A DNA stretch of 37,977 nucleotides from JALNZF01 sp049793155. Lineage in GTDB: Bacteria > Nitrospirota > UBA9217. The position numbers and the translations under genes were made by a program. Of the stretch, positions 1 through 7,573 are shown piece after piece; position 1 is the stretch's first letter, and the number at the start of each line of letters is the position of its first letter. Where the stretch lies: assembly GCA_049793155.1 (NCBI GenBank), contig JBARBN010000082.1, forward strand, positions 1-37,977, in the 5' to 3' direction. Below the pieces are notes generated by a model. That model did no database searches, was not told the origin of the DNA, and was given only the letters and a program-made list of their open reading frames with translations.

Positions 1-256
1 CGAGAACGGAGCAAACATCTTTTCCATGCGTAGACCCTTTTGATTCAAGAAGATAATATCCAGCGAGGGGTGTCTTTATGGATGCCCTGATGACAATATC
101 TGCATAGCCTACCGGAGCCGGTCCTTCCGATATTTCAACGAAAACATCTGCCCTCTCACTATGACTCATCCTCGCGATCTCCTTTGTCATAGCTCCGCAG
201 CTGGCGAGAACGGACATAACGGTAATCACCATAACGACAGAAAAGGGCTTTTTCAT
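1..256 (-). CDS. Putative lipoprotein, 3' end outside window
   Basis: An open frame runs off the left edge; 85 codons are visible. The start MKKPFSVVMVITVMSVLASC is a type II signal peptide with lipobox LASC, so Cys20 would be lipidated and the protein anchored in the outer or inner membrane. The ATG overlaps the TGA of the upstream ABC permease (ATGA), which indicates translational coupling and membership of the metal-uptake operon. I recognise no family in the visible mature part (it contains SHSERADVFVEISEGPAP). The role is unknown; by context it may help in periplasmic metal handling. The signal peptide and overlap are seen, the role is inferred. Confidence 0.7.
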   Translation of the reverse strand, partial: MKKPFSVVMVITVMSVLASCGAMTKEIARMSHSERADVFVEISEGPAPVGYADIVIRASIKTPLAGYYLLESKGSTHGKDVCSVL

Positions 257-1047
257 AGCTGTTTTTCCTTCGTACGCAGAGCTTTTATCGATAGAAGGAA
301 AAAGAAGGTAAATGCCAGACCCGCGACAATGACCGGCGCGGTCGGCGCATCGAGTTTGTAGGATATGGCAATACCGGCAATGGTTATAAGCACGCCGATA
401 ATCCATCCGGTCATCAGGACCGCAAAAGGTTTGAGCGAATACAGGCGGCCGATCAGCGCGGGAATCACCAGGAAGGAAAAGACCTGGAGTATCCCGGCCA
501 TTTTGACCGATTTGACAAGGACAACCGCAAAGCTCGCAAAGAATAGGAATTCCAGGAACGCGCCACCTTTCCCTTCGTAAGAGAGAGCGAGGAACCGTTT
601 TCGCAGAATAAAATGCAGCAGCCCGACCGCGCCATATACAAGGAATGTCGTGAAAACCTCATGCGGAGTGACCCATATGATGTTGCCGTTCAGGATCGTC
701 TTGAACTCCTCGAGACCGTGGGGCGACCGGTCGAGGATCAGGATGGCCGCTGATACGGAGAAGATGTACAAAACGCCGATGAACGCTTCGATATTGACGA
801 GCCGCGCCACCTTCTTTGAAAGTGAAAGGATGAAGGCACCGAGCATCGCAAACACAAGCGCAAGTACCGTGCCGTGCTCCTCTCCCAGAAGAAACGACAA
901 CGCGATACCGACGCCGATGAACTGGGCCAACGCGAGATCGACGAAGATGATGCCGCGCTGCAGAATGTGAATGCCGAAATATGCGTGAATCACTATCAGG
1001 AGCAGGCACGCCAAAAAAGGGTAAACAAGAAATGTAAGCGCTTCCAT
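253..1047 (-). CDS. Metal ABC transporter permease (ABC-3/ZnuB family)
   Basis: This 264-residue integral membrane protein has about seven to eight hydrophobic segments and the ABC-3 family pattern, with an early segment RGIIFVDLALAQFIGVGIAL and a late segment FSFLVIPALIGRL. ABC-3 permeases form the inner-membrane channel for Zn, Mn or Fe handed over by a periplasmic binding protein. Its substrate-binding partner lies 70 bp upstream and a lipoprotein gene overlaps its stop codon. The ATP-binding subunit needed for transport is not found between these genes; it may lie beyond the left edge or elsewhere. The family is well supported. The metal (zinc most likely) is inferred from the neighbouring binding protein and porin. 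Confidence 0.88.
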   Translation of the reverse strand: MEALTFLVYPFLACLLLIVIHAYFGIHILQRGIIFVDLALAQFIGVGIALSFLLGEEHGTVLALVFAMLGAFILSLSKKVARLVNIEAFIGVLYIFSVSAAILILDRSPHGLEEFKTILNGNIIWVTPHEVFTTFLVYGAVGLLHFILRKRFLALSYEGKGGAFLEFLFFASFAVVLVKSVKMAGILQVFSFLVIPALIGRLYSLKPFAVLMTGWIIGVLITIAGIAISYKLDAPTAPVIVAGLAFTFFFLLSIKALRTKEKQL

Positions 1048-1117
1048 GGTTTCTCCAGTGTCCCAAAATAGGATCTCCCGTTTTTATCACAGAACGGGGA
1101 AACTGTTTACGTCAATG

Positions 1118-1999
1118 TCATTTCAAAGAAGTGATAATTTTGTCCCAAAAAGAGATAAGATCACCGGTCCCATCCATCGAGCCGACATCATGAGGCAGCA
1201 CAATGACCTTCACGCCGGTCTTTGCTGAAAGCGATTCTGCCTCTTGCAGCCCGCTAGCGGGTGTGACAAGGATGGCAGCCGGCTTCTCTTTCTTCATAGT
1301 CTCTATCAGACCTTCGATATGTCCTGCAGACGGCGGGATGCCGGGTTTCGGCTCCAGGTAACCTATGAACTGGAACCCGTATTCTGCGGCAAGATACTCA
1401 AAGTATTTGTGATAAGCGACGTATTTCCTCCCCTTGAATGGTACAGCGTTCCATTCTTTTTGCTTCTCGTTTAATCGAGCTGCAAATGCCTTATAATTTG
1501 CCTTGTAGTAACCTGCATTGCCATTGTCCGCATCAGCAAGAAGTCTGGTCATACCTTCGGCAACGCGGAGGACTCTTGACGGAGAAAAGTGATAATGAGG
1601 ATTGCCGAGCGGGTGCACGTCCCCCATACTCCTGTCCACGGTCGCTGGTTTTTCCAGAACGGCAATGAACTGCGAGCAGTCGAAATTGCCGGACTGACCG
1701 GGCATGAGCTTAGGATTTTTCGAGGATTCTATAACGAGCGGGAGATAGCCAATCTCCAGATCGAGGCCGTCATACATGATGATATCGGCTTTTCGCGCTG
1801 CCAGGATCATACTCGGTTTGGCTTCAAGAAAGTGGGCGTCCTGACTCGGCTTTGCAAGGACCGTGACGTTGATCTTGTCCTTGCCGATCTCTTTTGCCGC
1901 ACTGCCGATCCAGGGAAGCGTGGCAAGGACATTCAGGCCCGCAAATGCGGGAGTCGTTAACGCTAACGATAATGCAATTGACAGGAAAATTTTTCTCAT
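1118..1999 (-). CDS. Metal ABC transporter substrate-binding protein (ZnuA/TroA-like)
   Basis: A 293-residue cluster A-I (TroA/ZnuA) periplasmic binding protein. The N-terminus has a clear Sec signal ending TPAFA (about residue 20). Likely metal ligands are His56 in DAHFLE, His135/His137 in GNPHYHF, His197 in AYHKYFEY and an Asp near HDVGSMDG at the C-terminal end, matching the three-His plus acidic set of the family. The His-rich loop of classical ZnuA is absent, so Mn or Fe cannot be excluded. The gene starts 9 bp after the porin stop and is followed by the ABC-3 permease, so one operon for outer- to inner-membrane metal uptake is likely. Confidence 0.9.
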   Translation of the reverse strand: MRKIFLSIALSLALTTPAFAGLNVLATLPWIGSAAKEIGKDKINVTVLAKPSQDAHFLEAKPSMILAARKADIIMYDGLDLEIGYLPLVIESSKNPKLMPGQSGNFDCSQFIAVLEKPATVDRSMGDVHPLGNPHYHFSPSRVLRVAEGMTRLLADADNGNAGYYKANYKAFAARLNEKQKEWNAVPFKGRKYVAYHKYFEYLAAEYGFQFIGYLEPKPGIPPSAGHIEGLIETMKKEKPAAILVTPASGLQEAESLSAKTGVKVIVLPHDVGSMDGTGDLISFWDKIITSLK

Positions 2000-2008
2000 G
2001 TGCTCCTC

Positions 2009-3346
2009 CTAAAAAGAATGCGCCGGGTGTGCGCCGACGGTAAAGTTAAATTGCAGGATTGCCTCGTCGTTTGTGCGTCCGGTCACCGTATCAGACCGGT
2101 CATGACTCAGCTGAAGCCGTATCCGGGCGAACTCACTAGGGTTGTATTCAAGACTGGCCGTCTCGCGCCAGGGCTTGCCATAGTTTTTCTGAACGCCTGC
2201 CTGTTCGAAGGTGTCGGAAAATACATTGAGCGTGTCATACCGTACACCAATCCCCCAGCGGCTTATCCGATACATCCCCTGGACATAGAACCCGTCCTGT
2301 TTTCGCTTAAGGGAATCGATTAAACCGGTCGTGGTGTCCGTCGCAGTTCCCGTTTGGGTCAGAAGCAAATACTCACTCTGGATCGTCAAGGCTTTACGGC
2401 TCGTGGGTTTCCATTTCCAGACCGCTTCAAGGCCGTACAGGGTGCTATTGCCTCTGACCTCTGCTCCGGGAAGGCCGTTAATGTTGTCTGTCTTACCGAA
2501 GAGCACTGAAGGTCCGAAATAGAGTGTCGAGTAGTCGCTCGTATCCACTGAGCTTTTAACGAAAAAGGTAAAAGCATGGGGACCTTCCTCCGCACCCGGC
2601 CCGAACAGGAGAGGGTTTTCTCCCTGGAGCACTTCCGCACCGAACAAGGTGTAGATCGGCAAGGTTGGAAGATAGGTGAGTTGCACACCTTTTTCTCCGC
2701 CCAGACCTTCGCCACCCAGGAATGCGCGGTAAGGCAAAGCAATGTCCCAGAAATCCCAGGCATGAGGATGCTGCGAATCGAGCCTGCTGAAGTTGCTTTT
2801 AAATTTTCCGCCTTTGATCTGCCAGCCCTCGGGAAGGGCCGTGGTCACAACGTATGCTTCCTCGATGCTTACCCCGTTTTCGGTTACCGGGATATTTGCG
2901 TAAAAATTAAAATAGGGGTCTACCGGAGAAAAGAAGAAGAGCTCTGCCGAATTCATATTGAATCCCTGGCGCTGATCGAGCCCCTGTGCCGTATAACCGG
3001 CGATTCCGCGATTTGCCAGCTCGGCATTTTTGAGATTCGACGAGTAGCCGAAGGTATCGAGCACAACGGATAAATTCGGGTTGGTGAAGGCGCTTCCGCC
3101 GAATAATCCGCTGGCCTTTTGCGCCGATGACTCTGTTTGTTGTGACGAAGAGACTTTGTTCTTTTGTTGTTCAACTTCTGTCTTTAATGCATCGACTGTT
3201 TCTTTCTGCTGTTCAATAATCGCTTCCTGCTTTTTTACGGTTTCTTCAAGCCTGTTCAAACGTTCGTCCTGGTCCTGAGCGATGGCCGTGGCCGTAAAAA
3301 TACCGAATACGAGCAAGAGCATGATTGGAAATGAAATGATTTTCAT
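2009..3346 (-). CDS. Coiled-coil outer-membrane porin linked to metal uptake
   Basis: A 445-residue protein with a Sec signal (cleavage near ATAIA-Q), then a heptad-rich helix of about 50 residues (DERLNRLEETVKKQEAIIEQ onward), then a long aromatic-rich beta-strand region ending in Phe as expected for BAM-inserted barrels. The terminal residues GAHPAHSF carry two histidines. The coiled coil followed by a barrel resembles trimeric porins with periplasmic or surface helices. A good Shine-Dalgarno (GGAGGAG, 2 bases before ATG) fixes the start. It directly precedes the metal-binding protein gene, so it probably lets metal or a metal complex across the outer membrane. Barrel type is seen by pattern, substrate is inferred. 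Confidence 0.8.
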   Translation of the reverse strand: MKIISFPIMLLLVFGIFTATAIAQDQDERLNRLEETVKKQEAIIEQQKETVDALKTEVEQQKNKVSSSQQTESSAQKASGLFGGSAFTNPNLSVVLDTFGYSSNLKNAELANRGIAGYTAQGLDQRQGFNMNSAELFFFSPVDPYFNFYANIPVTENGVSIEEAYVVTTALPEGWQIKGGKFKSNFSRLDSQHPHAWDFWDIALPYRAFLGGEGLGGEKGVQLTYLPTLPIYTLFGAEVLQGENPLLFGPGAEEGPHAFTFFVKSSVDTSDYSTLYFGPSVLFGKTDNINGLPGAEVRGNSTLYGLEAVWKWKPTSRKALTIQSEYLLLTQTGTATDTTTGLIDSLKRKQDGFYVQGMYRISRWGIGVRYDTLNVFSDTFEQAGVQKNYGKPWRETASLEYNPSEFARIRLQLSHDRSDTVTGRTNDEAILQFNFTVGAHPAHSF

Positions 3347-3486
3347 AACTCCTCCATGAACTTAGCTATGACTAGTCAATAGAGAGAATACGTGATAAGC
3401 CACCATAAGGAAGTCCGGACAAAGAGGGATTCCCCAGAATGAGTGTATCTCACAAAGCCTATGTTGGCGGTACGTGTGAAGGAATG

Positions 3487-3756
3487 TTATGCCGGGGGGC
3501 CGCGGGTGCTGCGAGAAAAGAAAGAGAAAGTATCGGTAAGAGCGGGAGCGGAAGCATCAAATCTTGTTTCGGTTATAAAGGGGATGCCGTCAAAAGCAAC
3601 TGCTAACGGACCGGTTGCAGTTTGATGATTGATCGCAATACAGATGGGACAGTCGTGATCGGCAACAGTATTATCATGATGATGCGAAACAGCCACCAAC
3701 GTGGAAAGAAGGAGGAGCAGTATAAGAAAAACTGTAAAGCGTCTGTAACAGCCCAT
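3487..3756 (-). CDS. Small secreted His/Cys-motif protein
   Basis: An 89-residue protein with a hydrophobic N-terminal segment (FLILLLLLSTLVAVS) directly followed by SHHHDNTVADHDCPICIA, a possible metal-binding site with three His, acidic residues and CxxC. It resembles DUF2946-type small proteins that often accompany metal-transport genes. The start at 3756 is chosen because GAGGA lies 3 bases upstream and the strong promoter at 3781-3809 would place transcription initiation downstream of the alternative GTG at 3780. It is the first gene before the porin/ZnuA-like/permease set (140 bp gap). A role in metal sensing or buffering is inference. Confidence 0.65.
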   Translation of the reverse strand: MGCYRRFTVFLILLLLLSTLVAVSHHHDNTVADHDCPICIAINHQTATGPLAVAFDGIPFITETRFDASAPALTDTFSFFSRSTRGPPA

Positions 3757-3780
3757 GGATCCTCTTTCAAACATAAGCAC

Positions 3781-3809
3781 AGATTAACCTTCACCGGCCA
3801 AATTGTCAA
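3781..3809 (-). promoter_or_regulatory. Sigma70-type promoter of the metal-uptake cluster
   Basis: Reading the minus strand, TTGACA (3809-3804) and TAATCT (3786-3781) are separated by exactly 17 bases. The predicted transcription start lies about 18 bases before the ATG at 3756. AT-rich sequence just upstream could hold an operator; no Zur or Fur site was confirmed. Confidence 0.75.
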
Positions 3810-3949
3810 CATGTCGTTTGAATTCGTTTTAAATTCTCCGGATGCGTGAATTACGGATAGACAATACCGAATTTGGCATTTTCTCGGACACATCTACTCC
3901 GGGCTGTTGGAGGTAGTTCTGAAGGCTTTTGAAAATCCAAAAAAACTCT

Positions 3950-4774
3950 TTAAAAAATAACTCCCAGTCTTAACCCGATAAGATCCGCAGTGGAACGGGG
4001 TTGATACACGATATACCCGCCGGCGCGTTCATCGTCGGAGCGTGAGAACCTCATTCCGTCATAGAACAGGCTCGTCTTCAAATGGCGAAACTGCAAGCCC
4101 AACTCGCCGAACAACGAGGCCTGCCTGCCGGGATGCAGGGTAACATCACCTATGCCGAAGGAGTTGAGATCGACCGAATTTTCGTTATATACAGGCAGCT
4201 TTACCCCCGACTCCGCGAAGAGCCGCATCTGGCCTGACACGCCAAGCCGCGCACGCAGGCCGAGACGTACATGCAGTGTTTTCCAATTTTCCCTGTACCC
4301 GTAAGCCGTCGCTCCGTTGGCTGAGGTGCCATCATTGATCGTCCTCAACCAGGCTGCAAAGCCCAAGCCGCCGAAGGGTTCTATTTGCACGCTGTCTGCG
4401 GAGCCGAAGACGTGTCCCGCCTCGATTTTGAGCTTTACCCCGAAATAATCGACCGTGGTGCTGCTCTGTAACCCGGATTGCGTCATGCCGTCGTAATCTA
4501 CATTGCCGCCGAAGAGCTCGGCCCCCGCCTGCAGGGATACCGGACCCCTGGGTTTCCACCAGTAGGAGCCGCCTATCCCGTAGAGCGTACCCGATTCCTT
4601 GAGAAGACGCGAGCCGTTGTCATTGAACTCCTTCCAGGAGAAGCTCGAAACCGCGGTATAGATATTGACATCCCCGGCCCACGCGGTTCCGCAAACCATG
4701 GTGCCGGCCGAGACCAGCGCGAGTACGAGCGCCGCCCTTCGAAGTCTGATTAAAACAAAGCTCAACAGGTTCAT
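3950..4774 (-). CDS. Outer-membrane beta-barrel protein, function unknown
   Basis: The chosen start gives 274 residues: MNLLSFVLIRLRRAALVLAL, a hydrophobic stretch, and a signal-peptidase site near GTAWA-GD. The mature part alternates polar and aromatic residues over many strands (for example KTLHVRLGLRARLGV, SLFGELGLQFRHL) and ends GLRLGVIF with a terminal Phe, all typical of a small 8-12-strand barrel. GGGGA lies 5 bases before this ATG. The frame stays open upstream to a TTG at 4831 and an ATG at 4786, so the start is uncertain. It stands alone between lpdA and the metal cluster; substrate and role cannot be told. Confidence 0.7.
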   Translation of the reverse strand: MNLLSFVLIRLRRAALVLALVSAGTMVCGTAWAGDVNIYTAVSSFSWKEFNDNGSRLLKESGTLYGIGGSYWWKPRGPVSLQAGAELFGGNVDYDGMTQSGLQSSTTVDYFGVKLKIEAGHVFGSADSVQIEPFGGLGFAAWLRTINDGTSANGATAYGYRENWKTLHVRLGLRARLGVSGQMRLFAESGVKLPVYNENSVDLNSFGIGDVTLHPGRQASLFGELGLQFRHLKTSLFYDGMRFSRSDDERAGGYIVYQPRSTADLIGLRLGVIF

Positions 4775-4878
4775 TGCATTCCCCATTTCGTCGACATGAT
4801 ACTCAGCCGAACAGCGGCGTTTCCCCTTCAACTCTTTGTGATGTCTTTCCTTCCAGGCAATACGCCCTCCCGCGTCAA

Positions 4879-6282
4879 TTATGACCCCGTCGGACGCGGT
4901 ATATGAATCGCTTCTTTATGCACATCTTCCGCCGCCTCCATCAAGGCCTCTGCCAGCGTAGGATGCGCATGGATCATCTCCCCGAGCTGTTTTGCCGTGG
5001 CGCCCAACTGCATGGCCAGCGCACCCTCATGGATCAGGTCCGTTGCGTGGGCGCCGCAGATGTGGACGCCGAGGACCTTGTCCGTGGCCTCGTCGGCGAT
5101 GATCTTTGCCATACCCGTGATCTCTCCCATGGCGTGCGCCTTGCCAAGCCCCCGGAATTGGAACCTGCCTACACGGTACTTGATGCCTCTCTCGATGGCC
5201 TGCCCTTCCCGGAGCCCTACGCTGCCGATCTCGGGCATGGTGAAGATGCCTGCCGGGACTACGCTGTAATCCATGCGCGAGTCCGCACCGAGCGCATTAG
5301 CCACCGCCACGAGGCCCTGCTGCGACGCGACATGAGCCAGCATCATGTTCCCCGTCACGTCGCCGATCGCGTAGATGCCCGGAACGCTGGTCTCCATCCT
5401 TTCATTTACCGTGATCTCACCGCGCTTGCCGATGGCCACGCCAACGCTCTCGAGCCCGAGGTTTTCCGAGTTTATGCTCCGGCCGATGGAAACAAGTATC
5501 CGTTCGGTCCTTACCTCTGTCGCGTTCGAGAGCTTCGCGACCATCATGCCGTCGGAGCCCTTTTCAACCTTTTCCACCTTTACCTTCGTCACGAGCTTGA
5601 TCTTTGCTTTCTTGAGCTCCCGTTCGAGAAGTGCGGACATATCCTCATCCTCGGTCGAGATCGCACGCGCCATCATCTCGACCATGGTCACCTCGGCCCC
5701 GAAGGACCGATAGATGAAGGCAAATTCGGAACCGATCACGCCCGCACCGACGATCAGCAGGCTTTTGGGAATGCTCGTGAGCTGGATCGCTTCATCGCTC
5801 GTGATCACCCTCTCGCCGTCGAACGGGAAACCGGGCAACTTCGCGGGCCGCGAGCCGGTGGCGATAATGACCTTGTCCGACTTCACGTCCGTCACGGTGC
5901 CGTCCTTCCGGACAACCCGCACCGTATCGGGTGACAGCATCGAGCCGCGGCCCTCGATAAGTTTTACACCCCAGCTCTTGAACAGGCCCCGGATGCCCTT
6001 GACCTGAGTAGAAACGACCTTGTCCTTGCGCTCGCGGATCTTCTCAAGGTTGTAGCCGACCTCGCCCGACACCAGGATGCCGAAATCAGCAGCGTTCCGC
6101 GTGCGCTCGAGCGCCTCGGCTGAGGCGATAAGGGTCTTCGTGGGTATGCATCCCCGATTCAGGCAGGTTCCGCCCACTTCAGCCCCTTCGACGACGGTCA
6201 CCTGGGCGCCCTTTTGTGCTGCGCGGATCGCGGCCACATAACCGCCCGGTCCCGCGCCAATTATGGCGAGTTGTATTGTCAT
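4879..6282 (-). CDS. lpdA: Dihydrolipoyl dehydrogenase
   Basis: A full-length 467-residue flavoprotein disulfide oxidoreductase (E3/L-protein) that reoxidises dihydrolipoyl groups with NAD. The FAD-binding GAGPGG sits at residues 9-14, the redox disulfide Cys40/Cys45 in GGTCLNRGCIPTK, the NAD-binding GAGVIGSEFAF near 178, and the C-terminal HAHPTLAEA that supplies the His-Glu pair of the partner subunit. It lies 30 bp downstream of the DUF3795 gene, and gcvH, a lipoylated carrier, lies one gene further up; L-protein plus H-protein suggests glycine cleavage or reductive glycine use. No other E2/E3 complex genes are in the window, so its partner complex is inferred. Confidence 0.96.
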   Translation of the reverse strand: MTIQLAIIGAGPGGYVAAIRAAQKGAQVTVVEGAEVGGTCLNRGCIPTKTLIASAEALERTRNAADFGILVSGEVGYNLEKIRERKDKVVSTQVKGIRGLFKSWGVKLIEGRGSMLSPDTVRVVRKDGTVTDVKSDKVIIATGSRPAKLPGFPFDGERVITSDEAIQLTSIPKSLLIVGAGVIGSEFAFIYRSFGAEVTMVEMMARAISTEDEDMSALLERELKKAKIKLVTKVKVEKVEKGSDGMMVAKLSNATEVRTERILVSIGRSINSENLGLESVGVAIGKRGEITVNERMETSVPGIYAIGDVTGNMMLAHVASQQGLVAVANALGADSRMDYSVVPAGIFTMPEIGSVGLREGQAIERGIKYRVGRFQFRGLGKAHAMGEITGMAKIIADEATDKVLGVHICGAHATDLIHEGALAMQLGATAKQLGEMIHAHPTLAEALMEAAEDVHKEAIHIPRPTGS

Positions 6283-6312
6283 AAGCCGCTCCTGACTTGT
6301 CCGGTCATCCCC

Positions 6313-6744
6313 TCAGCTTGCCTGACCTTTTCCCACGGTAAATTTTCCGGTAAAATAATTTTTCCGTATTTGTCCCGCTTCCTTTTCAATCCAGAGATCA
6401 AGCCCGACCTTCTTGATGCGGCAGAGATTGTATACTTTAATGTTGTGAGGGCGAAGACCGGCGAGGTCGGCGACCGGGGCCAGGAAGGCACACGGGAAAT
6501 CATCGCAGTCGCAGCACATCTCCACGCCTTTAGCCTTGACACATTTCAGCGTAGCGCATCCTTGCGGCAGATGCACATGTTTTCCATCCTGCTTGCGGCA
6601 ACCTTTGCACGCTATGTCTTCCTTCGGCCAACCATATTTTCCGTGCAACAGTTCTGCAACCTCATTTGATAAATTATCTTCGTAGATTTCGCAGTTGAAG
6701 CAGTCGATCCCGCAGGGTGCCGTCAAAGCCTTTTTGTCTTTCAT
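6313..6744 (-). CDS. DUF3795 cysteine-rich protein
   Basis: A 143-residue soluble protein rich in cysteine, with the ordered motifs PCGIDCFNCEIY, ACKGCRKQDG, GCATLKC, CCDCDDFPC and a final YNLCRI, as in DUF3795 proteins common in anaerobes. The spacing suggests zinc or Fe-S binding, but the biochemical role of the family is not known to me. AGGAGGACCT directly before the ATG is a near-perfect ribosome site and fixes the start. It is followed 30 bp later by lpdA, so the two are probably cotranscribed, and is separated from gcvH by a strong terminator. Confidence 0.85.
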   Translation of the reverse strand: MKDKKALTAPCGIDCFNCEIYEDNLSNEVAELLHGKYGWPKEDIACKGCRKQDGKHVHLPQGCATLKCVKAKGVEMCCDCDDFPCAFLAPVADLAGLRPHNIKVYNLCRIKKVGLDLWIEKEAGQIRKNYFTGKFTVGKGQAS

Positions 6745-6808
6745 AGGTCCTCCTTATGGCCAGCGCTCGACCCTCTTCGACGCTGAGGGGAAATACAATT
6801 CTTTCAGC

Positions 6809-6838
6809 AAAAAAAGGGAGAGTATACACTCTCCCTTT
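6809..6838 (-). terminator. Rho-independent terminator after gcvH
   Basis: On the minus strand, GGGAGAGT-GTAT-ACTCTCCC (6835-6816) forms a perfect 8-bp stem, extended by AAA/TTT, and is followed by seven T residues. It lies 43 bp after the gcvH stop and separates gcvH from the DUF3795-lpdA pair. Confidence 0.92.
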
Positions 6839-6880
6839 CGGTTGTCTTCTCACCGTATATGCCGCTCCAAGAACGCTCCG

Positions 6881-7270
6881 CTACTTCGCCTCTTCTTCCT
6901 TCAGGAACTTCTCGTACTCGGACTTGGTCATCAGATCGTTCAACTCCGTGGGATCGCCCATCTCGAGGACAACAAGCCAGCCGTTGCCGTAGGGATCTTC
7001 ATTGATGATCTCCGGTGAGTCGGCAAGGTCCCCGTTCACCTCGACGACCGTGCCCGATACCGGGCTGACCACGGGCGAGGTCGCCTTCGTGGACTCGACC
7101 TCGGACAGTTCCGAGTCAGCATCGATCTCGGTATCGGCCTCGGGCAGATCGATATACACGATATCGCCCATCTGCTGCTGGGCATAGTCAGTGATGCCGA
7201 TAGTAGCACGCTTGCCTTCTGCTCGCACCCAGGCGTGTTCCCTATGGTATTTGATATCATCAGGATTCAT
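6881..7270 (-). CDS. gcvH: Glycine cleavage system H protein
   Basis: A 129-residue lipoyl carrier protein. The sequence HAWVRAEGKRATIGITDYAQ near the N-terminus, ESTKATSPVVSPVSG in the middle and GWLVVLEM towards the end follow the H-protein fold; Lys62 in STKAT is the lipoylation site. It shuttles the aminomethyl group between P, T and L proteins, or serves in lipoyl relay. The ATG at 7270 is preferred over the in-frame ATG at 7276 because GGAGG lies 7 bases before it but only 1 base before the other. It has its own promoter and terminator, so it is monocistronic. No gcvP or gcvT is in the window. Confidence 0.94.
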   Translation of the reverse strand: MNPDDIKYHREHAWVRAEGKRATIGITDYAQQQMGDIVYIDLPEADTEIDADSELSEVESTKATSPVVSPVSGTVVEVNGDLADSPEIINEDPYGNGWLVVLEMGDPTELNDLMTKSEYEKFLKEEEAK

Positions 7271-7327
7271 ATGCATACCTCCAAAAAATGATCGTGTCGA
7301 AATTGAGCAGAATGACGAATGAGTCTG

Positions 7328-7356
7328 TTTTTAACCTAAGCACGGAATTTTGTCAA
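7328..7356 (-). promoter_or_regulatory. Sigma70-type promoter of gcvH
   Basis: On the minus strand TTGACA (7356-7351), a 17-base spacer and TAAAAA (7333-7328) precede gcvH, giving an mRNA leader of about 50 bases that includes GGAGG. Confidence 0.75.
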
Positions 7357-7518
7357 GCAGAAAAAGGAAGTGCCGTCGATCTGCATTTCTGCGTGAATCG
7401 TCCACGATCTGCTTTCACTGAGGGGCATGCAGATCCATTCGCGCTCCTCTGTTCCTGCCGCCCACCAACACCCTCTCTCCTCGACGGAAACGGCCGGTGG
7501 TGCTCGTGGTCTTCAGGT
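7357..7518. other. Intergenic sequence, nothing recognised
   Basis: Between the gcvH promoter and the rnfB terminator I see no convincing gene, RNA or repeat. Short open frames on both strands have no ribosome site or family resemblance. Confidence 0.6.
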
Positions 7519-7550
7519 AAAAAAAGGGAATGCGCCTTGCGCATCCCCTT
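7519..7550 (-). terminator. Rho-independent terminator of the rnf operon
   Basis: Minus-strand GGGGATGCGC-AAG-GCGCATTCCC forms a 10-bp stem with one G-T pair, followed by seven T residues, 24 bp after the rnfB stop codon. This marks the end of the rnfCDGEAB transcript. Confidence 0.92.
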
Positions 7551-7573
7551 CTCAGAAATGGATTGAGTTGATG

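Noticed and set aside
3347..3486. Zur/Fur operator and second promoter before the porin
   Set aside because: No convincing palindrome or correctly spaced -35/-10 pair was found.
4903..5934. 343-codon plus-strand frame opposite lpdA
   Set aside because: It is antisense to the strongly conserved dihydrolipoyl dehydrogenase and has no family resemblance; a product of high-GC codon use.
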